From Steromphala cineraria (lineage: Eukaryota; Mollusca; Gastropoda; Trochida; Trochidae), in assembly GCA_916613615.1 (NCBI GenBank), contig OU744724.1, positions 27,204,171 to 27,268,170 on the forward strand: a stretch of 64,000 nucleotides of DNA. The letters are read 5' to 3'. Position 1 is the first letter of the stretch; every line of letters starts with the position of its first letter. Position numbers and translations under genes: made by a program. Positions 35,965 to 47,430 of this stretch are shown here, piece after piece. The notes under the pieces are model-generated. The model saw only the letters and a list, made by a program, of their open reading frames with translations, was not told the DNA's origin and did not search any database.

Positions 35965-36420
35965 TTGTTTTATTATTAACACGGGCCGGAATGTTCCGAG
36001 TTCACTACAACCGCAGTGCAGTCTAAATACATCAGTCAGACCTCCTGCTGTGAAAAATAGACTTCAAACAAGCGCTGTCATAACTTTATGTAAGAATACA
36101 ATACCATGCAGAAGTCATTACTAATGTCTTCAGGAATCGAACATAGAGGCTACGAAAATCGATTTGATAAACTTTACGAGAAAATAAAGCAATTGCATTT
36201 ATGTCAATAAAATGTGTTTAATAAATGTCTAGCTTTAGGATAAGTAAACATACCAAAAATAGATACCGTTTGTGTTTGCAGTTTATGCGAATTTTATTAA
36301 AAAAATATTTTGAAATGTTTTCTAACTTTTTTGGGTTTCATGATTTATTTTGATCACTTTCAGTATTATTTTGATTAAATTAGGGAAATTATATACATCT
36401 ATTAAGTCTTATTATTCTAG

Positions 36421-36451
36421 TGACGTAATGACCGATTTCGTTGTGACGTCA
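36421..36451. promoter_or_regulatory. CRE-like pair
   Basis: TGACGTAA (36421) and a palindromic TGACGTCA (36444) lie 23 bp apart in otherwise plain AT-rich DNA. Confidence 0.25.
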
Positions 36452-37009
36452 CACATGAAGAAATACTATTATTGGATAGTTACCAATAGTGATGTGTGCA
36501 CATGTGCATATATGACTGATCTGACATTGGTTAAGTTAACGATATGTATTCGATCAACCAAAAGTATACATTGTATCTAGATTGATAAAAACAACAATTT
36601 AAGAGGTTTATTAATGTTTTCATTCTTTAGACTAGGGTGCTTGATAATAATCATGCACTTTCTTCACAAATTCTTGTAATATCAACATGTTATTTTAATT
36701 TGTAAACAGTAAATGGTATACTTCATTGATCTCTAATGAACATCTGCACTTTGTGCATGTGCATAACATACGTTTCACGGAGTCTTATTTCTTATTTCAA
36801 AAATCTAATGTTGCAAACAGACTTAATTGTTGATGCCATTTCATTATTAAATAATTAGACAATAGTAATTTTGTCAAGTTTGCAAAAACAAAGAAAAGCG
36901 GTTTTGTGCATACAATAATAACACTGCAGATGGTAACATGAAAACAATAAAGAAAAATTAAAAAAAACGTAAAAGCGATTTAGTTCATACAATAATACTG
37001 CTAAAAGCT

Positions 37010-38220
37010 ATATGCGCTAAAAGATAGCGCAAACTAGTCTGATCACCAGTTTCGTTCTCATGAGTAGCCGGATCCCAGTTTACGATTACCAGCCGGGTAG
37101 TGTTGGTAAACACAACTGCCATTATTTGCCCTTATCGCTGATTCTGAACGATGTCTGGGGATGTTTGAAGGCGATCCCAAACACTGAAAACATCTGCTCC
37201 TGAAAGCCCATTACTCCTTATGTAACGTATCTGCCAGCCCAGCGTAGAATGATTAACCGGGCTGTAATGCCAGCCGAACATTAGAGTACATTACAATACC
37301 CGCCGTGGAGATGTACCCGTTTCCATTGCTTACGTCTGTTGCACGTTACAAGGTTGAAGAAGTTGAACAACATGGAAGCCATGTCGATCCGGAGATTGCT
37401 ATCTGCCGACATTTTGATAACATTTAAACGCTGTGCAACGAGTTGGATATGGCCTTGTCAACATTCGTGACTTTTGCCAACTACACCAAAGGGTAAAGCC
37501 GTGCGAGTTATGTAAGTTTATCAATACCCTGTTGTGGAACCATTCATGCCTAATTATGTGTTCGCTGACACAGGCGATAAATATTAGCATCATTGCGTTA
37601 CGAGCAATAAATGGCTGATAAATCCATATTAGTTCCCATGATTTAGATAAGCGGTAGACACCTGTACCTTTGCTTCAGCTTTGGGCATCGGCATCACCTT
37701 TACTTACACACGTGCTTGCTAATAATGCCTTTGTTTACCAAAACACAACGATTAGTCGCTCTGTTTGTAAAACTCTCAAAAATGTTTTCTCAATATTCTT
37801 AAAAATGTAATTTGAACGCCGCGGTATGCTCGTTGCCAAAATAGTAATTATTTAAGCCTGTTCTAAGCAACAAAATCAGCTACTTTTTACTCCATGCATT
37901 CCGCGATCGCTTCATCCTGCCAAAAACAACGAGCAGTATGACAAACGTGTTTCTACCTTTCTCTTGAGCTGCTACTCTCCAACTAAGGATCTCAGCTTAA
38001 TTAGAGTTGTTAATTATTAACGGTAATGCTTTCGAAGAGACGGTTGTACAATCTTGTTTATGAAAAGAGCGAACATGCGCTAGAGGGGAGCTCTATTGCG
38101 TTCAAGTAGAGCGATGTTCATGGTAATGATATTCCCCTACTATAATTAGCGGAGACGCTCTACGTGCTAACGGGGAAGTACTAGGAATAATATGTCGGCA
38201 TGCCAACATTGTCAGAGAAA
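37010..38220. promoter_or_regulatory. GC-richer block with homeodomain-type sites (candidate enhancer)
   Basis: About 45% GC in parts, against roughly a third around it, with no convincing ORF. Contains the perfect 13-bp HNF1-type palindrome GTTAATTATTAAC (38009-38021), the nearby homeodomain word CTTAATTAG, and several CpG sites. The function is inference. Confidence 0.3.
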
Positions 38221-39540
38221 AACTACACTGAAGAAGTAGTTCCACGCGAACGGTGAAATGTACACCCATCTGACTTGTAAGAACAACGAGTAACGCGCCA
38301 CGGAACTAACACCAAGGCTTAAAGTTGGACGCGCTTTATGAGTTCTGTTTAATAGTATAATCTGCTCTTTTTCGAAAGACGTCAGAGAATGGAATTTGTT
38401 ATGATTGTACATGATTTCAGACCTTCCAAAGGTGTTGACACCATTTAATTATCATCATCATGTTAAGTCTCGTCTGTGTAAAAATTATAGCATTAAGGGA
38501 ATAGTGTATCCATATAATGACGTCATGTCAAAGGGTAGGGGAAAACAATAAAGTGAAATACATAAATAGTAACTTCCTCAGACCTTGTGTTGACAGCATC
38601 CTACCTGTATATATCCTCCAAAGGTCAGAGTGGTGAGTTACATCGTCCAGCTGGGACTGACCACTGACAGGACCAGATGACCAGTGGCAGGAATCGGAAT
38701 CAGCTGACCAAACCAAGATACGGAATCAAAGACGGCACTCCGGATCTGTCATCGAGTGAGAGAAGCTTTAGCGTAGTCCCACGAGAACCCAGAACCGTGA
38801 AGCGAATCCTTTCTACCATGTGCGGGATTTGAACACTTCCAAGAATCCTTTACACATATTTACAGTACAGAACGGTTCTAGAGTGAGTAACTAGTTCCAA
38901 ACTGGTTGTTTCTCTCTCTGACTCTGCGTCAGTACTCCTTACACCGGTTTCGGATGATCTCAACCCTGCATCAGAGACAGACTACAGTTCGACCCAGGGG
39001 TTAGAGAAACACTTCTACTTGAAACCCAATACTCAGGCGCTCATCCTCGGTTGGTGGGCCTGTAGGAAGGGGACAAGATATGTACGGATCATAGAAACAG
39101 GGTAGAGCTGATTTGGTTTGGCTGTGTCGGCACCCACTATACTCGAGCTGTGCGGAGTTTGAAGCTAACACATAGATAAGATTTGCTAAAGGGACGAGGA
39201 GTGATAGCAAGGCTTCTGGAAGTTTTCTGCTCGTGATATAGTGGCTTAATCTGATAATAGGGTATTTGTACTCAGAACGACGTCAGTGAGATACCCCAGT
39301 CTTTGGAACATTCTATTAGAACAAACACTTTGAGCGTCTAGATTCTATCATGATGGATGTATGCCTCTACAAATTTATGCCATACTTGACGTTTGCTTAT
39401 CTTCTAACCCTGCGCCATGCTAGTATACATGTACCATTACTTGCATCATGATTAAGAGATGGTATAAAACCTGAAACAGAAATCACACATATGTGACAGG
39501 GTTAGGTCTAAAGCACTCCTACTGGCTTCGGCTAGAGGGA

Positions 39541-39603
39541 TATCTGTTTGGCCGAACAGGTAGAGTGTCGGACTCTCAACCCGGGTTCGCATCCCGCCTG
39601 GAC
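39541..39603 (+). repeat. tRNA-like remnant, probably a SINE head
   Basis: TGGCCGAACAGGTAGAGTG resembles an A box and D arm, and GGGTTCGCATCC resembles a B box, 35 bp downstream. The acceptor stem does not pair and the central region is too short for an intact tRNA. Confidence 0.4.
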
Positions 39604-39860
39604 ATGAAAATATTGGATTTTCTTTCCTCGTAGAAATTTCTCGAGCTGTAGTTTAAGTTTTATTTTTACGGCATGGTTAAGATTATAAGTAGAAACTCTT
39701 GAAAATGAAAATCCTAAGTTGGAATTATATCGAAATTGATAAATATACTGTTACATTCACTTTTGATACCGAAGACAAAATATAAGTTTGACGTGACGAA
39801 CTTATGCCTTGACGTGACTTCCTTTATCAGCGAGATGATGACACATTTATAAGTAGATCT

Positions 39861-39879
39861 TATATATATATATATATAA
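39861..39879. repeat. TA dinucleotide microsatellite
   Basis: About nine TA units. Confidence 0.9.
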
Positions 39880-40460
39880 ACCCAATTTCGTTGTTTGAGG
39901 TTTAATGTAATCACGTTTTAGCGACACAATCTGCTTATGCATATATTAAACAAACTTATGATAAATATTTGCTTTCTATATGCAATTTTTAATGGTTATA
40001 CCATTATTGTAATATGTGCTTTCTATATGCAATTATTAATGGTAATATCATTATAATATTATGTTACGACACAAGTGACTGAATTGTGAACATCATTAGT
40101 CTGGTATCCCGTCATTACGGACAGTAACATTTGGTAACATGTTACTAGAAGAAGAAAATTAATTTCATTCACGTAGTCAAGCAATAGTATTACAAGCAAA
40201 AATATGCCAAGCAAAAGTTAAAATTTTATATTAACCTCGCCTGCAGATTAATACTGTCAGTGTCAAAACTTGACTTGTGAAAAGGGGCAATATTAAAATA
40301 TTTTTAGATATTGTGTGTGTAGGTCTAAACGAATTTTTGATTTAAGGCGACCACCGCAAATAAGTTTACGTTTAATCATTAAAAATACGAGTAGATCGTT
40401 TGTTGACAGATTGGGGAAATTATGATCGAAATTAAATATGAGGAGTGATTCCAAAGAGAC

Positions 40461-40519
40461 AACGCCGCTAATGACTGAAAAATTGCCCAAGCGGCGTTAA
40501 ACAAAAACTCGCTTACTCC
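40461..40519 (-). repeat. mollusc-type 'TTTAACGCCGC' repeat, copy 3
   Basis: The complement reads GAGTAAGCGAGTTTTTGTTT, then AACGCCGCTTGGGCAATTTT and TCATTAGCGGCG; same family as 18876 and 26672. Confidence 0.55.
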
Positions 40520-42040
40520 CAAGAGTACTAGTGTTTATGATATCTGAATATAAAGTGCATGATATTAGGATATGGTCCTCGTCCTCAGTGACTTCAGAAT
40601 TACATTCGAAAACTTACAAAGGCGGTTTTCTTAGGAGTTTTAGGTTTTTTGTTTTCTTACAACAGAATATGTTTTTTTAAATTGCATTACTTTAATGCTT
40701 TTTTACAGTCCCAACAAGCAATATAAACTGTAATCAAACATAGAAATTCAAAGAAGATAGATTATCACGATACAAAACAGATACACAAAATAAATGGATT
40801 TAGGTTCGCCAGTCGACATGATTTGGTACCTGAACAAAGTTCAATTAAAAATAGTCAGATCTACTTTGCAAGTTTGACTCCTTCTATTAAGCCACTTGTA
40901 AAAAGACACATAGTCAATACTAATATCATACCTATATTATTTATATATTTCAGTATCTTTCTTATCATCTCGCTCCATGACTCAAGCAAACTTGCCACCA
41001 CAAAGCCAGTCAATAAGTTGATAGACTTCCAAATGTCATAAATATCTGTCTAGCCTGGCACTAAAACCACGTGGAAATGTACAACTGTAAATTTGCACGT
41101 GAACCCCGTGAGGCAGGTCAATTGCACGAGGCGGGGGATAGACCTTGTCAATTTATCTTGTCAACGCAAACAGACATGTACATTTCTACGACACAGTTCG
41201 TGCTGAAATAGACACTTAATAGTCAACATGAATCTCAGGAGTCGTTTGATAAAGAGTTGAAGGTATGAAAAGGAAATGAGAGTCCTAATTTAGTTTTCGT
41301 GAAGCTTTGGTCGTTCGTCTTTGCACGTATATTTTTCTCATTATACTTATCTGAAAATACTTATGTATAATCTGGTGTTGAATAAATAGCAACCACTTCT
41401 AGTAATATTTCAAATTGCCCTCTCAGGTAAATTATGGATAAATTATAGCTCACAAATTCATTGTAAAATCAATTGATTTGATTTCAATATGAAAACCGAT
41501 TTTAAAGATTTATATCTTTCATTTATTTAAATGGTGATGACTAGCATTGAAGGGAGAAATATATTGTTTTTCAAATGAAAGATGTGATATGTTTTTGATT
41601 AATGTCTTACACTAATTGAGAGTTTTATCTAATTAGTTCCGGTCCCAAACCTATTCGATTGAAAGAGACACTGTCATTGTCTTGGGCTTGTATACGAACC
41701 ATAACAGCCATGTACTGATGTAAGGATACAATCATCCCATATATTCATCCTCAGATGACATATGTATGATAACAACATGTTTTTCTAATTTCTTTAAAAA
41801 CCTTCTTTCATTAACATAATGCGAAAAGGCCAAAAACCGAACGTCCATTTTACATGGAAACTAGTCATATACCATATCAAACACTTCATATATATTCAAA
41901 CTCGTATGGTCATTTGCCAGGATCAGTTTCCAAAATCACGTTTGACTTTTTCACCGGTTTCCAATCATAAACCTTCCTTTAGTCATATACGAAACCGATT
42001 AGCTTTACAATAAAGTAATAATGCCCATTAAAAGATTAAA

Positions 42041-42399
42041 AGGCAGTAGCACGTTTTTTGATAATTTTATGTTTTAAAATTTTCACTGATAAATGTAAGT
42101 TAATGTTAAATGTATTATTTTGGCAGTGTCAAAAATCTCATTACACAAGCCAATCATCCATAATCAGAGGACAAAGTATGAAGATTCATACAAAATCCTT
42201 TTGCGGCAATTTTGTGTAAACACCTTTAATTTATTTTGTGTAAGAAAACGGAATCGCATGGCTAAATTTTATGTTAATATATATTTAAATTAGTACTGCT
42301 TCATTTAGTTTAAATATGTTGTCTTTCAATTGGAACCATTAATTTCATTTTCCTGATATCACCTTGTATTCCCCCTAAAAACGTGCTACTGCCCCTTTA
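42041..42399 (-). mobile_element. TTAA-flanked MITE, copy B4
   Basis: Bounded by TTAAAAGGCAGTAGCACG and CGTGCTACTGCCCCTTTAA. The orientation is as at 9113. Interior words such as CAATCATCCATAATCAGAGG and CCTGATATCACCTTG match the other copies. Confidence 0.82.
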
Positions 42400-43123
42400 A
42401 TATTTGGCCTCTGTGAACTACTCACTGAGTATAACAGTTCTGGGTAGCCGGCCCTCCATAGTTTTTTTTTAAGTATTTATAATTTTCACATGAATTATAA
42501 GTGTTTTCGCCAGTAACAGGCAGTAATAGTCCTATTCTATCTTAATTCCTGTAAATGCCTTATGTTAATGTTAAAAAACAATTCAAAAATTAAGAATACT
42601 GACAAAAGTTACCAAAGAATAAAACAAAAAATGCAATTTGCTTTCATTTTTATTTAAAAAAGATCTCAAATAAATGAGATATCCCTACAAGAAAACAACT
42701 TGATAACATATGTGTGCAATTATCTGTCTGGAGCTCATCCGCGTATTATAGTCATTATATCAATATATGATAAACATGAAAACAGATGAGTCACTTCCCC
42801 TTTCATGACAGTCAAGCATTGTGTAATTTTCCTTAGAAAATGATTTATAACTCAAAAATTCTTAGTTTACCTAGTACTTCAAATGGATCTTCAACAAATA
42901 AGTTCACAAAGGTTTTAATACATTGTGACATACACGAATAGCAATAAGAAAGATGACTTGTGCAAAGATGGTAAGAATTTAGAAACGTTTTTATATTTAC
43001 CTTATTTCAACTACCGATTATCCTCAGTTATTAGTTTATGGTTTACTAAACGTTATAACCTTTATTTCAATATTTAAGCCACTAATCAATCTGATAAAAC
43101 CTTTTAAGAAAATCAAGCAATTA

Positions 43124-43146
43124 AAGGGGCAGTAGCACGTATTTGT
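43124..43146 (+). mobile_element. solitary MITE end (B family)
   Basis: TTAAAGGGGCAGTAGCACG with no matching interior. Either a remnant end or a small internal deletion product. Confidence 0.5.
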
Positions 43147-43282
43147 GTCCAAGACGTTCATTCAAAACCCTGATATCTTTCAAAGAAAATGCATCCCCTA
43201 ACTCTGTCACCAGTCATTGAAATACCTACCTTGATGAATATCGACAGGACACGGAAGATATATCCCTTACATATATCCCTTA

Positions 43283-43566
43283 AAGGGGCAGTAGCACGTT
43301 TTTTGGGGGAATATAAGGTGATGTCTGGAAAATGAAAATAAATGGTTTAAATAGAAATTTAATGAACATAAAATAAAGCGGTAATAAATCAAATATATAA
43401 TGTGAAGTTCAGCCATGCCGTACCGTTTTCTAACACGAGTGAATAAAAGGTGTTCACACAAAATGGCCGTAACTAGACTTTATGTGAATTTATTCTCTGA
43501 CTATGGATGATTGGTTTTTGTAATGAGATTGTTCACACTATCAACGTAGTACATTTAGCATTAATA
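43283..43566 (+). mobile_element. TTAA-flanked MITE, copy B5, truncated
   Basis: Starts TTAAAGGGGCAGTAGCACG and follows the copy at 5468 (GGGGGAATATAAGGTGATGT, ATGGCCG, CTGACTATGGATGATTGG). It breaks off at CATTTAGCATTAATA, where a different element begins at 43567. The right end is missing. Confidence 0.75.
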
Positions 43567-43700
43567 TCAATCTAGTTAAAACTAGCTGTAATGTTATCGT
43601 CCCCTAGGTCCTTACGTTACATCTAGCTACTGGACCCACCTGGTCCGTGTCACGCATGCGCGGTAATCAACCAATGGAAGAATAACTGGCTGATCTCTTT
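43567..43700 (-). mobile_element. CTAGTTAAAAC MITE, truncated copy C1
   Basis: Begins TCAATCTAGTTAAAACTAGC. Its interior (TTACGTTACATCTAGCTACT, AATCAACCAATGGAAGAATA, ACTGGCTGA) is the inverse complement of 44802-44958. The far terminal repeat is absent. It abuts the broken MITE B5. Confidence 0.7.
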
Positions 43701-44801
43701 GAATAAATTTTACACGTCCAAATGTGACATAAGTAGATAGTAAACAAGTCATTAAGTAAAGACACCAGTACTCTGAAAGTTCTCTTGAGCACTTTTCAAG
43801 TAACTTATCATATGATAACACACCTTTGTTAAGAAAAACTTTTTATTGTAAAAATTGGGTGATGGGAATAAGAATATGGTTATAAGCTATTGTTGTGTAT
43901 TCCTTAAAGGCCAATTCAAAGATTTTGTCAGTTATCATTCAAATCCTCAAAACATAAAGCGTTAACTTGACTACTTAATACAAAACTAAGTTTTTAAACT
44001 GCAATGCTACAATTCATACGATGAAAACATTCACGCAAATATCTGCATACATTCGCAAACTCAACAAACGGGAAAAAGAAGTCTTCCTATCAGTGACATA
44101 TCGCATATGGGAATTAGAAGTGAAAGTTTAAGGTGCATCTTTAATCAAACACCGATCTACAAGTGCTATCGGTGATGTTGTATGAGAGAGCAAAAAGCTG
44201 AACATGTCGAGATAGGGAACTCTAGATACAGAGGCTACGTGACACCATCCATGATACAACAGAAAGTATGGCGCCATCTTGCTATAGAGAAATTGCTTTC
44301 TTCTCCAACTTACTGATAAAACACGGGCACCCTGCTTCGGCGATGTTGTACATGACATTATATTGAAATGAGAAGGGGAATCTCTACGGATAAAAACCAA
44401 AGTGATGATGGTTGATAAAAATTGAATTAAGCCTATCTTCTTACCTTGAGTTATGTAAAGTGTTGTTTCAAAGGTACATACTCGTCAAGATAGAAATAGA
44501 GATGTGTTTATGGCTTGAAAATAACAGCGATGATTGCAGAGATTCCAGGTTTGAAAATATCTCATTTGCTGATAGATACCGCTTACAAAGTAAAAGAGCC
44601 GTGTAAGAATAGTCAGGGTATGATGTGCTGTACTTTGGTGCACATTCTAGCCTATAAACAACAACAAAGTGTGACACCACTGTTTTAAAGGGATTCTCCG
44701 TGGTTTTTTAAATCTTTTCTTTCAAACATCAATTGTCGATGACATTTGTTCAAGATCTTACCATATTCATTTAAAAATACACAACGATATTTAGTTCTCG
44801 G

Positions 44802-44958
44802 CAATCTAGTTAAAACTAGCTTTAATGTTTACCACTCGAGAGCTGAGCCAGTTCTTTTTTCATTGGTTGATGCTCGACTCGGACCCATTGGGTAAGTCGC
44901 TAGATGTAACGTAGGACTTATGGAACGTAAACTTTAAGGCTTGTTTTAACTAGATTGA
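44802..44958 (+). mobile_element. CTAGTTAAAAC MITE, complete copy C2
   Basis: About 157 bp with terminal inverted repeats CAATCTAGTTAAAACTAGC and GCTTGTTTTAACTAGATTG. No coding capacity. The CTAGTTAAAACTAG core is itself nearly self-complementary. Confidence 0.8.
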
Positions 44959-45109
44959 ATGTGCCGAAATTACATGAAGGCCTATGCATGAATACTTGTC
45001 CCTATTTGTTTGTAAGGCCGTTATCCGCAGTCAGAATGCTCTAATCTGATAAAACGTAATAGCAAGTGTAGGGATACCGTCAGGTCATTGATACGATGTC
45101 CAAGTTCCG

Positions 45110-45592
45110 TTGCTGTTGCTGCTGCAGTTAAGTGTGATGACCATTTATTGGGTATTCCTAGTAGCAGTCGTCATTCGGAGTATTTACCATTTGGGTCTTT
45201 TTTGTCTTCAAAGGCTGTTGGAAAAGCCTTATGATGAAACCGCAGGTGTTTCTAATGGTCGTGTTGTGTCCAATGCATTGACTTTACGTTATGTTTATCT
45301 AATTTTGGTCATGAGTTTTTGTCTATTATGTTGTGACAGAATATTACTTAAAGCTGCGAAAATACGCTTCGTGTTGTGTTTAATGAAGCATGTATTTGTT
45401 ATTTTTTCTGTTCGAGCGAAGATTCTCAAATATATGTACGAAAACTTTATCCATTTATTTTTGTGCAAAGTATTATCAAAATTCTTTGTTTTAGACATCA
45501 GAATGGTCGACATGATCATATCTGTCATTGCTTTGTTATTGTACTTTGCACTGTCTGATTGCAATTTACAATTTTGTTGTTACTTACATTAA
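45110..45592 (+). other. 160-aa open frame, probably not a gene
   Basis: The longest non-repeat open frame in the window. The product is very rich in Leu, Ile, Val, Phe and Cys, as expected of a random frame through T-rich DNA. No domain, splice sites or promoter recognised. Reported so the reader does not need to rediscover it. Confidence 0.15.
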
Positions 45593-45838
45593 AACTAGTT
45601 TCGATTTCAGTCATGAGAATTCTGCATTTCTATTTTTATTAATTAAAGATTCAATCCATGCTTGAAGGGTCGTATCGTCTATCCAATCACTTAATTATTA
45701 AAACATTTTAGATTAAATTTTGAATAGTTAAATATTGACCATGCGTGAAAGGACATGGAGACAGGTTACGTGATGTTTAAACTCTCCCTATCTAAACTCA
45801 ATTACCACATCTTTCCCTTCATCTACTACACTATTCCT

Positions 45839-45970
45839 TTAGATAAACGCACGTAGATTGCCAGTAAAATCTCGCCAAAATCTCGCGGGCTGGCGAGAAC
45901 TAGCGGCCATATGCAAGCAGTCACTTGGCGCTAAAGTAGGACTGATAAAATATATATGAAGCAATTCTTT
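45839..45970 (-). promoter_or_regulatory. TATA-like box upstream of a short ATG frame
   Basis: The minus strand has CATATATATTTTAT at 45967-45954 and an ATG at 45910 opening MAASSRQPARFWRDF, which stops after 23 codons. The area is CpG-rich, with TCTCGC words. It could be a first exon or a decayed promoter; neither is shown. Confidence 0.2.
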
Positions 45971-46899
45971 TAGACTTATCTGAGTGTTTGCAAACACTGA
46001 TCGCGTCTTGACATGGGGGCTTCTGAGGGGCAGACGTTTGAACACGAGACTACGCGAAACTACGTACCAGATACGTACTCAGGCTGGCAAGTGATAATAG
46101 TAATAAACTTCTGATAAGAAATGGTTTAACATGCGAACTGGAGTGTACCTTAGTTTGGGCGGGAAATCAGGCTTTCTTGGTCTGTAATTACTGTTGCATC
46201 ACGAAAGTTTGTTCACTCGTTGTTCATTAGACTAATATTGAGACTCTGAAATAATAATTCTAAACATCTATGATTATATTCAAAATAGAAAAAGAGCCTC
46301 TGACAGACCGATAGTTGATTGTAGATCTAGACTTGCTCTTCCAGAGGTTTTGTTCAGGATAAAATATTATAAACTATGGTCTTTTCTACGCTTAGGTAAC
46401 CTTCAACTATGTTTATTATTTTGCACAAGTTTAAGATTTCCACAATAATTGTCGCTTTTTGTTTACACTACAAAAAATGTGATACGATTGCCAACAACGT
46501 AGGATCGTATTTATTGTACAATCGTGGTAACTTCTTTGTTATAATAAAACTAATAGATAAAACAAAAATGAAAAATAAACTACAGTCTTGTACAGGTGTA
46601 CATGTTAGACTAGCTTGCGAAAGTTTAAGCAAATATCTATCTTTTCATGACTTCGAAGTATCGTTGAATGGTTAACCGATGATGTATTTTCACCATAGAA
46701 CTTTCAAATGAACTTTCAAACTTTCTATTGTGATACCTCAAAGTTGAATTGAACATTTTAATTGGCTTCTTGTTGATTAGATATCTATATTTCTAGGTCT
46801 TGATATAATTAGGCATCAGACAAAAATTTCTTATTTTATACCATACCCAGGAAATTACCATGTATATATTATGATATTCTCTAAAATACATACTGTTCA

Positions 46900-47430
46900 T
46901 AATCGTTTAAGTCCTTGAATTATGTTCAATCCTTTGTCAAGCCACCTACATGTTCAAGCCATGGAATTTATTCACCCTGTGCAATAACCCATCTCAAACT
47001 ACCTAATTGTCAAGTCCTGGAATATTGTTCAAACAGTGCGATATTCTTTTTCAAACTACAGGTTGGTCAAATCATGAAATAATATTCAAACAGATCATAA
47101 CCTATCATCCTCCTGGTCAAATCCTGAAATAATGTCCAAATAAAGAAATATTCTCTCTGTAACCACCAACACGTTCAATGTCTGGAATAATGTTCAAACA
47201 GACAAACCTATCATCCTCCTGGTCAAATCCTGAAATAATGTCCAAACAACAAAATACGCTCTCTGTTGTAACCACCAACACGTTCAATGTCTAAAATAAT
47301 ATTCAAACAGATCATAACCTATCGTCCTCCTGGTCAAATCCTATAATAATGTCCAAATAATAATAAAATATTCTCTCCATAACCACCAACACGTTAAAGG
47401 CCTGGAATAATACTAAACTCGTTCAATCCA
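46900..47430. repeat. roughly 109-bp tandem repeat
   Basis: CATCCTCCTGGTCAAATCCT recurs at about 47103, 47212 and 47322. CCACCAACACGTTCAATGTC lies between copies. A half-unit phrase (GGAATAATGTTCAAACAG) extends the decayed array to about 46910. Confidence 0.8.

Larger units (their letters stand above)
38221..42040. other. non-coding region
   Basis: No gene recognised. A GC-richer patch at 38580-39230 has splice-like signals on the minus strand but no persuasive protein. It also holds a tRNA-like remnant at 39549-39594, a TA run at 39861-39879 and a mollusc-type repeat at 40461. Confidence 0.4.

Noticed and set aside
44128..44400. 90-codon frame on minus with some basic and Cys residues
   Set aside because: No recognisable domain or splice context. 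The frame crosses loosely repeated GATGTTGTA phrases.
45110..45592. 160-codon hydrophobic frame, possible membrane protein
   Set aside because: Composition matches random T-rich DNA, with no domain, splice or promoter evidence. Kept only as a low-confidence note.
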